From the NCBI RefSeq assembly GCF_000321225.1, contig NW_004450563.1, positions 1,365,008 to 1,429,007 on the forward strand: a stretch of DNA of 64,000 nt, given 5' to 3'. The DNA comes from Odobenus rosmarus divergens. Its lineage: Eukaryota > Chordata > Mammalia > Carnivora > Odobenidae. This document shows positions 22,600 to 34,545 of the stretch, piece after piece (positions within the stretch are counted from its first letter, which is position 1; every line of letters begins with the position of its first letter). Both the position numbers and the translations under genes were made by a program. The notes below the pieces were generated by a model. That model had not been told where the DNA came from, did not search any database, and was given only the letters and a program-made list of their open reading frames with translations.

Positions 22600-24865
22600 A
22601 CGAGCAAGGAAAACGGAACAGGATCTTTCTCCTAGCAGGAGCCATGATACCTTGTTCAAAATCAGATTCCAAATCCAGAAACTTTCCTTGGAATTTATAT
22701 TTTAAGTGATGACTTTTAGGACAAAAACAAAGGTAGTAGTCAAGACAACCAAGGTTGAGAGAAAACGAGAATTTGGCAAACCCATTCTATTCACTCTTTC
22801 TGATGTCATATTGTATCAGTTTGGATTCATCTGTTCACTGACTTTGAAAAGCAGATGTAACAACTTTTCCCCCAGACATGCTAGTCCTGAAGTCCAAAGT
22901 GAGGCTCAGGGAGTGAGCCAAATATCTTTACTTTCCAGCTCTCTTTGAAGCAGAAAATCCACCAGATAGATTTTTATCCCTACATAATGTGTACTCGGTG
23001 TTTATTAGAGATGTAGAACCAAACCAGTAACAAGTGCTATATTAAAAGGTAACATTTTTTTTAGGTAACATTTTGAAGCTCAGAAGATGAAGCATTTCTA
23101 AGCTTTACATATATATACCATAACCAAAAGAACAATGTCAGATATTTGTAGATATAAAAACTTACCAGTACACAGACTTTAAGGACTAATCAGGAAAAAA
23201 AAATGAGAAAATGAGATTGTTCTAAATTAAAGATATTTTATGTAACTAAATGGATACTTTTGAAAAGCAATGACTTAGAATTAGAGTATAATTCAAGTGC
23301 AGTAGGAAGTTGAGATTCCCAAAATGTTTCATACATACAAATCATTCTTTATACTGCTACCTAATCTTTAAAAGAGGAGGTCGAATCAAACCATATGAAA
23401 ACTGTAGAAAACTAGATCATGGAATCTTTTTTTGGAATGACATGTATTCAGCAATATAACTGAAATACTTTACAAACTCAGCAATCCACTAAACTTTCCA
23501 TTTTTGGGGGGGGTTGTTTGACTTAATATGAGTGTATCCTTTTATTGATGGAAAATTGCACCACTGAAATATTTTATACTACAGGCTATTTCAGATTCCC
23601 GGAAGGTTTAAATAACTTAAAGTTCACTCTTCGAAGAATAGCAATTGACCTCTGAATAGGTCTTACTTTACAGTGTTCTTCACTTCCAAAAGAGGTCAGA
23701 GCACTGGAAAGATTTAGGAAGTCAATCAAATTTTATAAGGAAAAAAACCACAATAATTTGTCCAATAGTTTATGCCCATTGTCAAAAATGGGACATGATT
23801 TATGTCAAATTTCAACTGAATCAGTCTTAAATATAGGAGTCTCAGCTTACATGATGGCTAATCAGATATAACTACATTGAAATAATACAGAGATCCATGG
23901 GTTTAGATGCACATTGTGGAAATAGAATCATAGTGCAACTCATGTGACCCATTTTCATGGAGTGAAAATAATATTGTGTCTCAGAATTTCACCCGTCCCA
24001 CTTGCAAATCCAAGTAATCCATTTCTTATCAGATGTGACATTTATGATAGGATTTTTGGATGTAGAGTAAGGGGAGCTGAATTGGTATTTGGCAAGTGAC
24101 ATTTCAAAGTAGGAAATTAAATTACAAAGAGGCTAAATGTTGCACCACAGAACCAAAGGGTTTGGCAGCAACAGTGGCTCCAAAGTCATTTTCAGTCTAT
24201 TCTCTAAAGAATCATTTCACAGTTTATGCAGAAAACCCAACATTTCAGTGGTAATTAACAGAAGTTAATCCAGATGACTGCCTGTGGAATAGTCTTCATA
24301 AATTTACAGAATGTGAATTAACTGTCCATTATGAAGAAAAAAAGACTATCGTAGAAGTAGATTCATCATACTGACAAGAGAAATAGAAGAGTATTTTCCT
24401 GTGATCAGATGCAAAGTCGTTTAATTTCAGCAAATGTCAAACAGGATGCACTAATAATAAATACTAATGCAGGATGTTTATAATAAATATTTTGTTTCAC
24501 AATTTTAAAAAAATTGTCTAGCCAACTTATATCTTATCTCTGTAATATCCACCAGAAAGGAAGTTTTCATTGTTGTCAACATGAAGTCTTCTATAATTTA
24601 GCCTGGGCATGCAGTGCTGTGTTCTCAAATTAATTAATTAATTAATCAGATAATACCAAACAAAGACATGAATGAACATGTAAAGTGACACTTAGACTTA
24701 TTGGTAAGCAATAGAAATATTTTATCAAACAGAAACTATGCTCCAAGGAAAATTTCTGCCCATCATTTTAAGAATGTCTCATAAGGCCCTACTTTCTTCT
24801 TAAATCTACATTAAAAAATATCAGTAAATTGACTTCATTAACTTAGAATCTTTCCTCAGAGGTTA
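22600..24865. other. Long unique noncoding stretch
   Basis: No placed repeat over more than 2 kb, apart from a small duplicated AGGTAACATTTT (23047 and 23063). No exon signal is recognised. The low repeat density is notable relative to the rest of the window. Confidence 0.45.
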
Positions 24866-24867
24866 AA

Positions 24868-24985
24868 CGACATAATTCTGCTACTAATTAACTGTCCAAT
24901 CTTGGGCAAGTCAACTGAATTTCTTCGTGCCTTGGCTTTCTCAGCTGTAAAACAAGTATATGGGCTTAGATGATTTCCAAGGACA
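24868..24985 (+). mobile_element. MIR SINE fragment
   Basis: TTAACTGTCCAATCTTGGGC AAGTCAACTGAATTTCTTCG and TTTCTCAGCTGTAAAAC follow the sense MIR core (gtgaccttgggcaagt ... cctcatctgtaaaatgg). Confidence 0.75.
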
Positions 24986-25159
24986 TGCCTAGATTTCTTA
25001 TACTAAAAGATTTTGATTATCTCAACTATAAAACCTTCTTAAGCAACATTGTATAAAATCATATGTTGAAACTTAATCAGTTAAAGAATTTGGAAACTTG
25101 TAGTCTATAATCTAGTTGTAATCTTTTGTAATCAATACCACCATGATACTGTAAATCTA

Positions 25160-25556
25160 TTTTCCTTTCCAGCCACACTGGTCCCCTCTTACATTTTTCC
25201 AAAGACATTAAACACCTCCTGGGTTTTGAGTGTGTCCTTCTTTGTTATTCCTTCTACATTCTGCCCTGGATATCTCATGCCTCACTCACTCTGCATTATG
25301 TCTCTTCCCAAATAGCCTTTTATCTGAGAGGCCTTCCCTAAATATCTCATATACATGGCAAGCTCTCATACCATGTACCCCACCCTCTTAGGCTGCCTCC
25401 TTCTTAGAACCGATCAGAATTTAACATATAGCATATAAGCTTGTTCCTTGTGTGAGATCCTAAGTCCCTTGATAGAACATAGGCTCCACAAGAGCAAGTA
25501 CTTGTTGCCTGTCAGGCACGTTGTAGACATTGAGAATGCATACTGATTGAATATGT
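25160..25556 (+). mobile_element. LINE2 (L2) 3' end
   Basis: In order: a CTACATTCTGCCCTGGATAT block, GAGAGGCCTTCCCTAAATAT, CATAGGCTCCACAAGAGCAAG, CTTGTTGCCTG and ACATTGAGAATGCATACTGATTG. This is the standard L2 3' arrangement (tgttccctctgcctgga, gaggccttccctga, gtaagctccatgagggcag). Diverged and non-coding. Confidence 0.75.
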
Positions 25557-25752
25557 TAAAATTTTTCATGAACTTAGTACTTCATGGAACTCGTTTTGGG
25601 AACTGTAGCTCTAAGTAGTTTTCTAAAACAAAAAATTCAACCTTATCTTATTTAGTCATATTTCCCCATTCTGACTAAATAGCTACACCTAATACATATG
25701 CAACAAATTTTAAAGTAAGAAATTAAATGTATATAAAAAAACTTTAAATCTT

Positions 25753-25963
25753 GGGCGCCTGGGTGGCTCAGTTGGTTAAGCGACTGCCTTTGGCTCAGGT
25801 CATGATCCTGGAGTCCCGGGATTGAGCCCCACATCGGGCTCCCTGCTCGGCGAGGAGCCTGCTTCTCCCTCTAACCCTCCCCCCTCTCATGTACTCTCTC
25901 TCTCTCGCATTCTCACTCTCTCAAAATAAATAAATAAATCTTTAAAAAACAACAACAACAACA
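25753..25963 (+). mobile_element. Can-SINE, full length, first of a tandem pair
   Basis: GGCGCCTGGGTGGCTCAGTT head, GGTCATGATCCTGGAGTCC core, CT-rich body, AAATAAATAAATCTTT and a tail with (CAA)n. Duplication AAAAAACTTTAAATCTTG precedes it and recurs just before the next SINE. Confidence 0.95.
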
Positions 25964-25984
25964 AAAAAAACTTTAAATCTTGAG

Positions 25985-26163
25985 GGGCACCTGGGTGGTG
26001 CAGTTGGTTAAGCATCAAAGTCTTGGTTTCAGCTCAGGTCATGTTCTCAGGGTCATGATATTGAGCCCTGTGTCAGGCTCCATGCTGAGCATGGAGTCTG
26101 CTTAGATTTCTCTCTGTGCCCTCTCAAATAAATAAATAAATAAATAAATCTTAAAAAAACCAC
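25985..26163 (+). mobile_element. Can-SINE, older type, second of a tandem pair
   Basis: GGGGCACCTGGGTGGTGCAG, TCTTGGTTTCAGCTCAGGTC, GAGCATGGAGTCTGCTTAG, (AAAT)n tail. The target ACTTTAAATYTT stands before it (about 25970) and after it (26166-26176), and once more before the preceding SINE. The younger SINE therefore landed in this copy's 5' duplication. Confidence 0.93.
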
Positions 26164-26176
26164 ACACTTTAAATTT

Positions 26177-27244
26177 TAAAAATCTTTGAAGTTCTGCTAA
26201 ATCTCTTAACCATACCCATATTTATTTCTATGAAATTATTATCTATCTGCTGAAAGTTGAGGATCTCATTTAGTATATAATTCAGCAACAATTTTTAAAG
26301 TACAAATACTTTATTTCAAATTTAATGTTACTAATAAGTCCTACCATACACAGATTATGCTTCCAGCAGATATATTCTGAGATATGTTTTAGACATACAT
26401 ATTTTTATTAGAATGCAGCTTCTGAACATTTAACTATTTTTTTTAACATTTAACTATTTTTGAATATTCACCACCTTTTCATCACAAATGACTATCTGAA
26501 AAGAATTTAATTGGAATGAATTTTAACTACCCAACGTCATAGAATGGAAAAATAATTTAGGGGTCATTTTTACCCTCACATACATTTCACTCATTATGTC
26601 TTCTATTTGATATTGCATTAAGCTACAGAAAAGGTGAATCAGACAAGCCATTAAGGATGCAAGGCTTAAAAATTAGTGGAGTGGATAAAAAAGGTATTAC
26701 TCAAATGTGTCAAAATGGAACCCAACCATGCCTGATCTTAATAAGTCCATTATAAGCTGTATTGATTAAGAAAGCTTGCCAATCATCACAAGACATATTA
26801 CAGGGATGTTTAATGTGTTAGAATATTTTAAGATATGAACAATTGAAATAAGTTGTCAGCATATGTTTAAATGACAATCAATCAACAACTATTTATTGAG
26901 TAAAAACACTGAGTTAAGAACCACTATAAATATGAAGATGAATTGATACAGTTCTTGCTCTAAAGGGCCCAGCATTCAAGTTGGGGCATAGGATATGCAC
27001 AGTTGTGTAGGTTATCTATTTTCGTCCTACTTTTCTTTATTTATAAATAAAGAGGTTGCTGTAGTTAATTTATAAGCTCCCTTTTGGGCCTTTCCCTCTC
27101 TTTTTTAAATTTCATTTTTGATTTTACATGTTTGATAAAAAAACAACTATAAGACATTGAGAAGTTCCTTAGAAACTATCTGTGTAAGTAAACAATTTAT
27201 TAGTTTCTTAGCTATGCTTTCATATAATTCTTTATATAAAGCAA
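26177..27244. other. Noncoding; possible ancient repeat at 26.87-26.99 kb
   Basis: CAACTATTTATTGAGTAAAA ... AAGATGAATTGATACAGTTC TTGCTCTAAAGGGCCCAGC resembles a common mammalian repeat end that I cannot name. A duplicated AACATTTAACTATTTT (26425 and 26445) is also present. No exon. Confidence 0.4.
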
Positions 27245-27690
27245 GCAACTATGAATGTATATTCATCCTACTTTTTAAAACAAAAGGCAGTGTATACTGA
27301 TTTTAAAGGCAAATACACTGTACTTACCCTTGAATTTTTCAATAAAAATAAGTTCTATGAAAATAATGCTTCACTATTCCTTTTTACAGGTACATAATAT
27401 TTCAAAATATTTATTTAACCAATTGTTTATAGTGGGCACTAAGAGATTTTTATTTGTTGATTGTTTTATTGTTAAATTGTTCTCTGTAATAAACAATATT
27501 GCAACAGTTACTTGAGTGCTTATAAAAGGCCTTATTTGGCCAGATATATCTACAGGATAAGTTTCCAGAAATAGGACCACCAGGTCAAAAGATAAATGCA
27601 AGTCTAATATTATTTTAGATTGCTTCATTCCCCTCCAGAGGGTTGATATATTTCATTCCCATTAGCAAAGCATGGGGCTTAATTCCAGTC
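27245..27690 (-). mobile_element. Old L1 fragment, antisense
   Basis: Matches the antisense of an L1M ORF2/3' region: CTACTTTTTAAAACAAAAGG, ATTTATTTAACCAATTGTTT, AATAAACAATATTGCAACAG, CAGGATAAGTTTCCAGAAAT, ACCAGGTCAAAAGATAAATG, CATTCCCCTCCAGAGGGTTG, in the expected order. Confidence 0.65.
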
Positions 27691-27795
27691 TTTAAACTGA
27701 AATTCCATGTGTTTTTTCAAAAACAGTAACAAGACAAAATCAGAGTTTTCATGACTCAAATAAAATGTATTTGAGCGTTAGTTAAGAAAAATATA

Positions 27796-27991
27796 GGGGC
27801 ATCTGGGTGGCTCAGTTGGTTAAGTGACTGCCTTCGGCTTAGGTCATGATCTTAGGGTCCTGGGATGGAGCCCCACATCGGGGTCCCTGCTCAGAGGGAG
27901 GCCTGCTTCTCCCTCTCCCACTCCCCCTGCTTGTGTTCCCTCTCTCACTGTCTCTCTTTCTGTCAAATAAATAAATAAAATCTTAAAAAAA
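27796..27991 (+). mobile_element. Can-SINE, full length
   Basis: GGGGCATCTGGGTGGCTCAG head, CCACTCCCCCTGCTTGTG body, CT tract, AAATAAATAAAATCTT tail. Duplication AAGAAAAATATA at 27784-27795 and 27992-28003. Confidence 0.95.
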
Positions 27992-28003
27992 AAGAAAAAT
28001 ATA

Positions 28004-28412
28004 TTGTTTTCTTTTTATGTAAACACAATTTCCTGAAAGTTTCATTTAATCATAGAAGCCAGTTTTGGTTCCCATCACCAAAGACTGAGGAAGCTAGCTC
28101 TTCAATGGAAGGTAAAGCCTCAACGTTCATCCTAAGATGTTTTCTTCTGTCTTTTGGCATGGTAAGTGAACTCCTAACATCTTCCCTCTCCAACTAGCCA
28201 TTCTAATTTGCCCACTTAGCAATTTTGTGCAACAAGTAGAAAAATCTATTAGTTTGTAAAACTCCTTTTTCCCATCTGGGATGTTTTATAAATTATCAGA
28301 TTTAACCAATAAAGGACTCTCCTGCATCTAAAATCTATCAAGGTTCTACCAAATAAAGAATTTTTTTCTGTCCAAGTTGATAAGGGATCATGAACCCTAA
28401 ACACATGGCTGT
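28004..28412. other. No feature seen
   Basis: Noncoding sequence without a placed repeat. Confidence 0.45.
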
Positions 28413-28427
28413 ATAAAATCCATTTTA

Positions 28428-28651
28428 TTTTATTTTGTTTTGTTTTTTAAGATTTTCTTTCTTTCTTTCTTTCTTTCTTTATTTATTTATTTTTTGAGAG
28501 AGAGAGAGCACGCGCGGGGGTGCGCGGAGGCAGAGGGAGAAACATACTCCCCGCTGAGCAGGGAGCCCAATGCAGAACTTGATCCCAGGACCCTGGGATC
28601 ATGACCTGAGCCAAAGGCAGACGTTTAACCAACTGAGACGCCCAGGTACCC
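28428..28651 (-). mobile_element. Can-SINE, minus strand, with (TTTC)n in its tail
   Basis: TTTTAAGATTTTC then (TTTC)n at about 28451-28480, GAGAGAGAGAGAGCACGCGC, GAGCAGGGAGCCCAATG, CCTGGGATCATGACCTGAGC, and the end complement CGCCCAGGTACCC. Imperfect duplication TAAAATCCATTTTA / TAAAATTCTATTTTA at 28414 and 28652. Confidence 0.9.
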
Positions 28652-28799
28652 TAAAATTCTATTTTAGAGTCATTCTTTTTGAACCATTTCAGACACATTT
28701 TCTCATTGTCAAGAGTTCTATTTTCATACCTTTACCTAACTTCATTTGTAGATGACAGGAAAACGCAGGCCCCATGATTGTAGAAAAAGGTTCTTAGAG

Positions 28800-28985
28800 C
28801 AATTCACCAAGTTTATATGTTTGTACACATACATATATACACACAATACATATCAACTATATATAAAATATAGTTGATTTTCATTGTATCCTTATATTAG
28901 TATATAATACTAATATATACATACACACACACAGACACAAACACAACATACACATTTACAGAAACATATATGTGTGGGTATAAGT
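28800..28985. repeat. TA/CA low-complexity tract
   Basis: Alternating CATACATATATACACACA, ATATATAAAATATAG and (AC)n segments. Confidence 0.8.
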
Positions 28986-29485
28986 ATTAATTATAAGCCT
29001 CTGTTCCTTAGTCTATACAAGAGGAAAGAATACCACTAAGTATTAATATTAACATTGGTGTTTGAAGGGCCCAATAATTAACACATTTCTAAGAAATTCA
29101 GTATGGAACTGATTAAAAGATAAACTAAGACAATAAGCATATGAAAATTAAAGCATCAGCTTAATTATTGACAGACTTTTAAATGGAAGAGATTGCTTAA
29201 TGTAATGCAAAAATGAACTCCCTAATAATAAACCCCCAGATTACACTTAGCAATCCAACCAGGCGACGTAGGCTCAAGTGGAAGCCAGGCTCTGTAAAAC
29301 TTAAAACATGAAGGTTCAAACCAAAAGGATGCTCCAGAGTTGAGAGTGAATGAGGGGACAAATACATGGTGATGTGTGACATTAGTATGCCTTTCCTTTA
29401 AGAAACAAATATCACAAACAATGAATTAGTGCTTTTGATTATCAAGAAATGATTTCTCTCATTTTTTTCAGGAATCTGCTAAGGT

Positions 29486-29695
29486 ATGTATGTTTTATAT
29501 ACATTATCTCATACAATTCTCAACATAATTCTGAGACATATACACAAAAATTTCTATTTTATAGATGAATAAAATGATGATCAGAAAAATCTGAATTTTG
29601 GCCCAAATTCCACAATTAACAATGATAGAAGTTGGATTTTTACAAAGATCTGTGAGACTCCAAAGTCCACAAGCAGAGCTCTTTTGCAGACAGTC
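29486..29695 (-). mobile_element. MIR SINE
   Basis: ACATTATCTCATACAATTCT, a CTATTTTATAGATGAATAAA block and AAGTTGGATTTTTACAAAG follow the antisense MIR order. Confidence 0.65.
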
Positions 29696-30621
29696 TATGT
29701 AAAAATTCACTTAGCCTCTAAAATCAAATGTAAATGCAATGAAATATTTCTTTTTTGTATGAATATAATTTCTAGGGTCATTCAGTCTTCAGATGTCTGG
29801 CTCAGTCATTCAGATTCCTCACAGTGGTAGTTCTGGGCTCACTGATATCATTTGACACATGTATTTCTACATCATTTCCTCACTTCATCTTCTGATTGAC
29901 ATTTATGTTTTAGTCGAGACCAGATAGACCAGAATTAGAAATTAAGAAGTCCTAGTTCTTCAAACATACTGCTAAGTATTATTCAACTTGGTAGTGATGG
30001 TATTCCCAGAAAAGTACAAGTCAATTTGAGCTTCATTCAAGAAATAACTAATTGTGCCCTTTGTTTTAGTATATTTCAGCTTCCTGATAGTTTTACTTCT
30101 TCATTGTTGCTTTTTTGAAGTACATCCTCCTAAGTAATTTGGTAGACCTGCACCTTTAAAATCCTTCCACTGCATAAAGAGTCTACCTATAAAATAGATA
30201 CATTTAAATCAGTGTCATAATATTTTCTCATGCCTACAAAACTATCCAGCCATTCTATGATGAGTGGGTGTTCTAAAAATTTATATATCTTCTAACTTTC
30301 TCTCTTTCTCCCTCTAGTCTCTGATACCTAGGACAGCACTTAGAGATTAAGAAAAATGTCTGCATATGTGGCTCTAAAATATGAGCTATTTCTTAGGATT
30401 TAAATATGGGTCACCACTACTGCAATTTTTGGGACACTGCCAACCAAGTCATCATAACAACACTGAACAAGCAGTTATCCTGCGCTGAGGGGACAAGCTC
30501 TACTAAGGAATTCATATGGTAGCAAAGAAGGAAAGGCAAACGTAACTGATCCTGTCTACTTCTTGCTCCTTGTGGTGGAAGTTGAGGGCATCCTGGACTA
30601 AGTGAGATGATAGTTGTTGTT
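29696..30621. other. No feature seen
   Basis: Noncoding; a 77-codon minus-strand frame at 30417-30650 has no domain signal and runs into the LTR. Confidence 0.45.
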
Positions 30622-30930
30622 TTAATTAGCTTGGGCTGCCGTAATAACATACCATAGACTAGGTGGCTTAAACAATAGAAAAGTCTCTCTTCCTGGCTTC
30701 TGGATGGTCACCTTCTTGCTGTGTCCTCACATGGCAGAGATAGAGGCAAACTCTCTAGACTCTCATCTTATATGAACACTAATTCTGTTAGATCAGAGCC
30801 CTACCCTTATGACTTCATTTAACCTTAATTACCTCAGTAAAAGTCTTATTTCCAAATATAGTCACATTGTGTGTTGGGGCTTCAACTGATAAAGGGGGAC
30901 ATACATAACCATTCAGTACATCATAGGGGC
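30622..30930 (-). mobile_element. MaLR-type LTR, minus strand
   Basis: Antisense MaLR order: TTGGGCTGCCGTAATAACAT, ACCATAGACTAGGTGGCTTA, CTTGCTGTGTCCTCACATGG, AGATCAGAGCCCTACCCTTA, CATTTAACCTTAATTACCTC and GGGGCTTCAAC. Shortened relative to a full LTR; no internal region. Confidence 0.8.
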
Positions 30931-32654
30931 AAAGTTAATGGATCAAAGAGGATTTCCTGATCATTTGGAGAGGTGCTGACCATGGCAGTTAATTAGAAAA
31001 ATCAAAGTTACACCACCATATTGTATGGCAGGCTGGTGGTATAGGTCATAGTACCAACATATCTATGAAAAGAAAACAAAAACTAAAATGCTATGAACTT
31101 ATAAGCTAATGAAATTAGACTAATATTGATACAAATGAGTTCATTTGGTTGTAGATAGATATACGCATAAAATCCTTTGAGCTATAGTCAGATATTTTGA
31201 TTTGCATTGAGTTCTTTTTAAATCAAAGCTCGAAACAGATTCTAACTAGGGATGGTATAGTTAATGAATAACATATTTCAACATTCATCTTAACAAAAGT
31301 ATGATAAAATAACAAGATTTCAAAACAAGAAAAAGACCCTGCTTGTTATTTAATGCAGACAATTTTCCCCCACTGTTTATCATTTCAATGTAGCATGAAA
31401 TAAAATAGATTGTTGTAATAAAGAACATCATGTTTAGAAGACTTACGCTAATGTTCTTATTAGCTAATGAATTTATATGCAGACTCTTGTCATTTTTCTT
31501 TTCCTTCACATAATCTCTCCATTCCCAGTCACCACAATTTGATCAGCAATTGTATCCTCTGAAGAGCATTTCTCTTTTGTTGGAATGTATGGAAATGTAG
31601 GATTACCTTTCAGAAAAGGTGGCAACTCCCTTGAAAGCCAAGAATGAATAAAACAATGTCAGCCAGGACAGTGAAAAAGAGTAAGTCATACTTTTTATAA
31701 AATCTTCAGCATTTTTATAGATTACATGAAATCTAATATATATGTAAGTTTACATAAAATATTTAAAGTATTTAATATGTACAAATATATTGCATAAAAT
31801 TTAAATTTTAAAACTTTCTGTTAGATTTCATACACTCTAATATCTTCAACATGGTCTCTAAAGAAGGCCATAGAATTTCTCCTTGAAAAGTGAAGAACAG
31901 TAGAAAACATAATAAATGAAATGTCATTTAAAATACTACTAAGACAACCAACAATGTCAATTCTGTTTTGCAAAAACTATCACCTATAGTTATTTGAACC
32001 AAAGAATTTTCAATTTGTGCAATATCTTATTATTGTCAGTGTATCTTATGGAATTAATAAAATGGTATTAACAGAAGCAGAAACTTCTTTATTTCATATA
32101 ATAACTAAAAATTTCAAATTATATTTTAACACTTGTTAATGCTAATTTTATTAAATGGTACAATCATATTATAGGATTATAGGATTGCTTTCATATGCTT
32201 CAACCTAGTTAAGTCTTTGTATGTGTATCCTGCTCTGGAACTGTATTTGTACATTTTTTGTTCACGCTGTAAATAACACTTGATCTAAAGAGCTGCCGTG
32301 TGTTCTGAGACATGTATGCAAGCAAATTTATAATGCAAGGTAAGACTCCCTTTGTATCTGATTTCAAATGAATTTTAAAATATTTTCCAGGTGGTTTTAC
32401 AGTTTTTATAAGCTGATCATAATGTGGAAGCTTTATTCTTTTCAGTTAGCTTTGGTGTTTTTAAAGTAAAGAATGACAGTAATACCACATACACATACAC
32501 ACACCCTTTTACATTTATCCATTAAAATATTTAAGGTAGATCATAATGCAACTATCTTAAAATGGCTAACGGGAAATGAGCTTAAGCTTGCAAAAATTGA
32601 CAATATATTTTCCTTAGAGAAATGTAAATAAATTTAAAATTTTGAATACACACA
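30931..32654. other. AT-rich noncoding DNA
   Basis: No gene or placed repeat. The part 31.70-31.83 kb is very AT-rich. Confidence 0.45.
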
Positions 32655-33242
32655 TAATATGGTAGACAGCTTCTAAAATGACTCCTGATCCCTGCCCCAA
32701 GATGTTGATACCTTGGGTAATCTCCTCCCCTTGAGTGTGGCCTGAACCTAGTGACTTGCTTCTAATGAATAAAGTACTACAAAAATGGTGTGATGCCCCT
32801 TTTGATACTAGATTATGAAAGACTGACTTCTATCTTGTTGGAGCACTCTCTTGCTCATTCTGATGAAGCTGCTGCAGTGTTTTGGGTTGTCCTATGGAAA
32901 GGCCCAATGTCAAGGAAGTAAGACCACCTCCCTTCCTAAGGACCTGAACAATAGCCAGCAACAAACTAAAACCTCACTCAATCCAACAGCCAGCTAGATA
33001 CTGATCCTATCAACAACCACTCAGAGAGCATGAAAGTGGATCCTACCCCACTGAAGCTTGAGATGACCATGGCAAGCTGAAACCCCAATTGCAGCTTTGT
33101 GAGAGACTCTGAACCCAAGAACCCGTATAGGCTCACCCAGATTCCTGATCCACAGAACCTATAAAATAACACATGTGTAATGTTTTAAGCTGCTAAATTG
33201 TGGATAATTTGCTGTGCAGCAATAGATAACTAGCCTAACGAT
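32655..33242 (+). mobile_element. MLT1-like LTR
   Basis: TTCTAAAATGACTCCTGATC, GAGTGTGGCCTGAACCTAGT GACTTGCTTCTAATGAATA, TGGAAAGGCCCAATGTCAAG, CAACAACCACTCAGAGAGC, TTGTGAGAGACTCTGAACCC, GATTCCTGATCCACAGAAC and the end TTTTAAGCTGCTAAATTGTG with GCAGCAATAGATAACTAG. I read this as a nearly complete ancient MaLR (MLT1-type) LTR; the family assignment is from recall. Confidence 0.75.
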
Positions 33243-34059
33243 TAATATAAATATTTTTTGCTTTAGGGCAATAGTAATATAAAACCATTATATGAAATGG
33301 TTAAATGCTATTATGGTTCGATGTTCCCTATTCCACATTCCTTTGTTTCCAGGTCTGCAAAATGAGAACGCTAAAAAGAATATCTCTACTATTGTTTCCA
33401 GATCTAAATTTTATCTTGTTCACATTATTCTATTACTAAGTTCACATCTAGATTTGATGTCAGAAGAGAAAATAGGAATTGTAAAGATTGCATTATATTA
33501 TGCCTGGAAAAATACCTAGCTATTCACTATGAAAATGCTCAGAAGGTATGAGAAAGCAGATGTTTGTCACCGGATGGCATGTAGGGAGGCAAGCCTGGGC
33601 CTCCAGTTAGCTATTTCTCAGTCATTCTGGGCTTATCAGACGGGGTAAAGTGGATCAGCTTGGGACTAAAGGCTTATTCAGATCAATGGAAACATTTCAG
33701 TCCTTCAGCATCTTTCATAGATGCTTCTTTCAGATTTCTTATTTTTAAAATGTTTTTTAAGATCAATTCTTAAACTTTCCATAAGAAAATGTTTAGAATG
33801 TCAGAATAAAAATAGAGTGTGAAATACACATTCACAGCCTTACATTTTCAAGTTTAATAAGTACATGATTTTAACAGGGATACAAGTTGAAAAGCTTTAA
33901 AGAGGTGGGGAGATAGGAGGGGGTAGCTGATCTGTTTGATTTTTATATTTTAAGATCTAAAAGTTTGGAAGCACTGGTCGTTCCCATAGCTTTTATGACT
34001 TTTTAGATGCACACTGAATAGGATCCTTCTGTAGAAGAGTGAAATGAAAGACAATTTTG
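33243..34059. other. No feature seen
   Basis: Noncoding; a 75-codon plus frame at 33292-33519 has no domain signal. Confidence 0.45.
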
Positions 34060-34545
34060 CAGTATTATTTTAGGAGCTTAAAGATGGATGCAGATTCTTT
34101 GCTACTTCTTTTCTGAGAGGCAGAGGGAAAACTGCCCTCCCTTTGAACTGAGACTGGACTTCTTAACTTGCTTGGCAAATGGAACATGGCAGAAGTGATG
34201 TGTGATTTCCAAAGGCAAGAAGTTTTTAGCTTCCAGCTAGACCTCCTATAAAGCATGCTGTGGGTGAAACCAACAACCTTGAAAAAGTCTAGCTACTCTG
34301 GGACCCAGCACAATAGAGAGGCCACAGGGAGGCCTACAATGAGAGCAGATTCCACCCTGCTAGCTATCTAGCCACCAGTGACTGGACATGTGAGTGAAGC
34401 CAAATTGGACCTGCTACCATGAGAAACAGAATAATTACCCAGCTGAACTCTACCCTAATTCTTGATGAATTATATAGTAAAACTATTATTGTTTTAAGCC
34501 AATTAATTTTGGGGTAGTTGATATACAGCAATCATTAACTGGAAA
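34060..34545 (+). mobile_element. MLT1-like LTR, diverged
   Basis: GACTTCTTAACTTGCTTGGC, AACATGGCAGAAGTGATGTG, GAGGCCACAGGGAGGCCTAC, ACATGTGAGTGAAGCC and the end TTGTTTTAAGCCAATTAATTT TGGGGTAGTTGATATACAGC AATCATTAACTGG follow the MLT1 order. It lies about 0.8 kb from another MLT1-like LTR in the same orientation, but they differ strongly and look like separate insertions. Confidence 0.7.
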
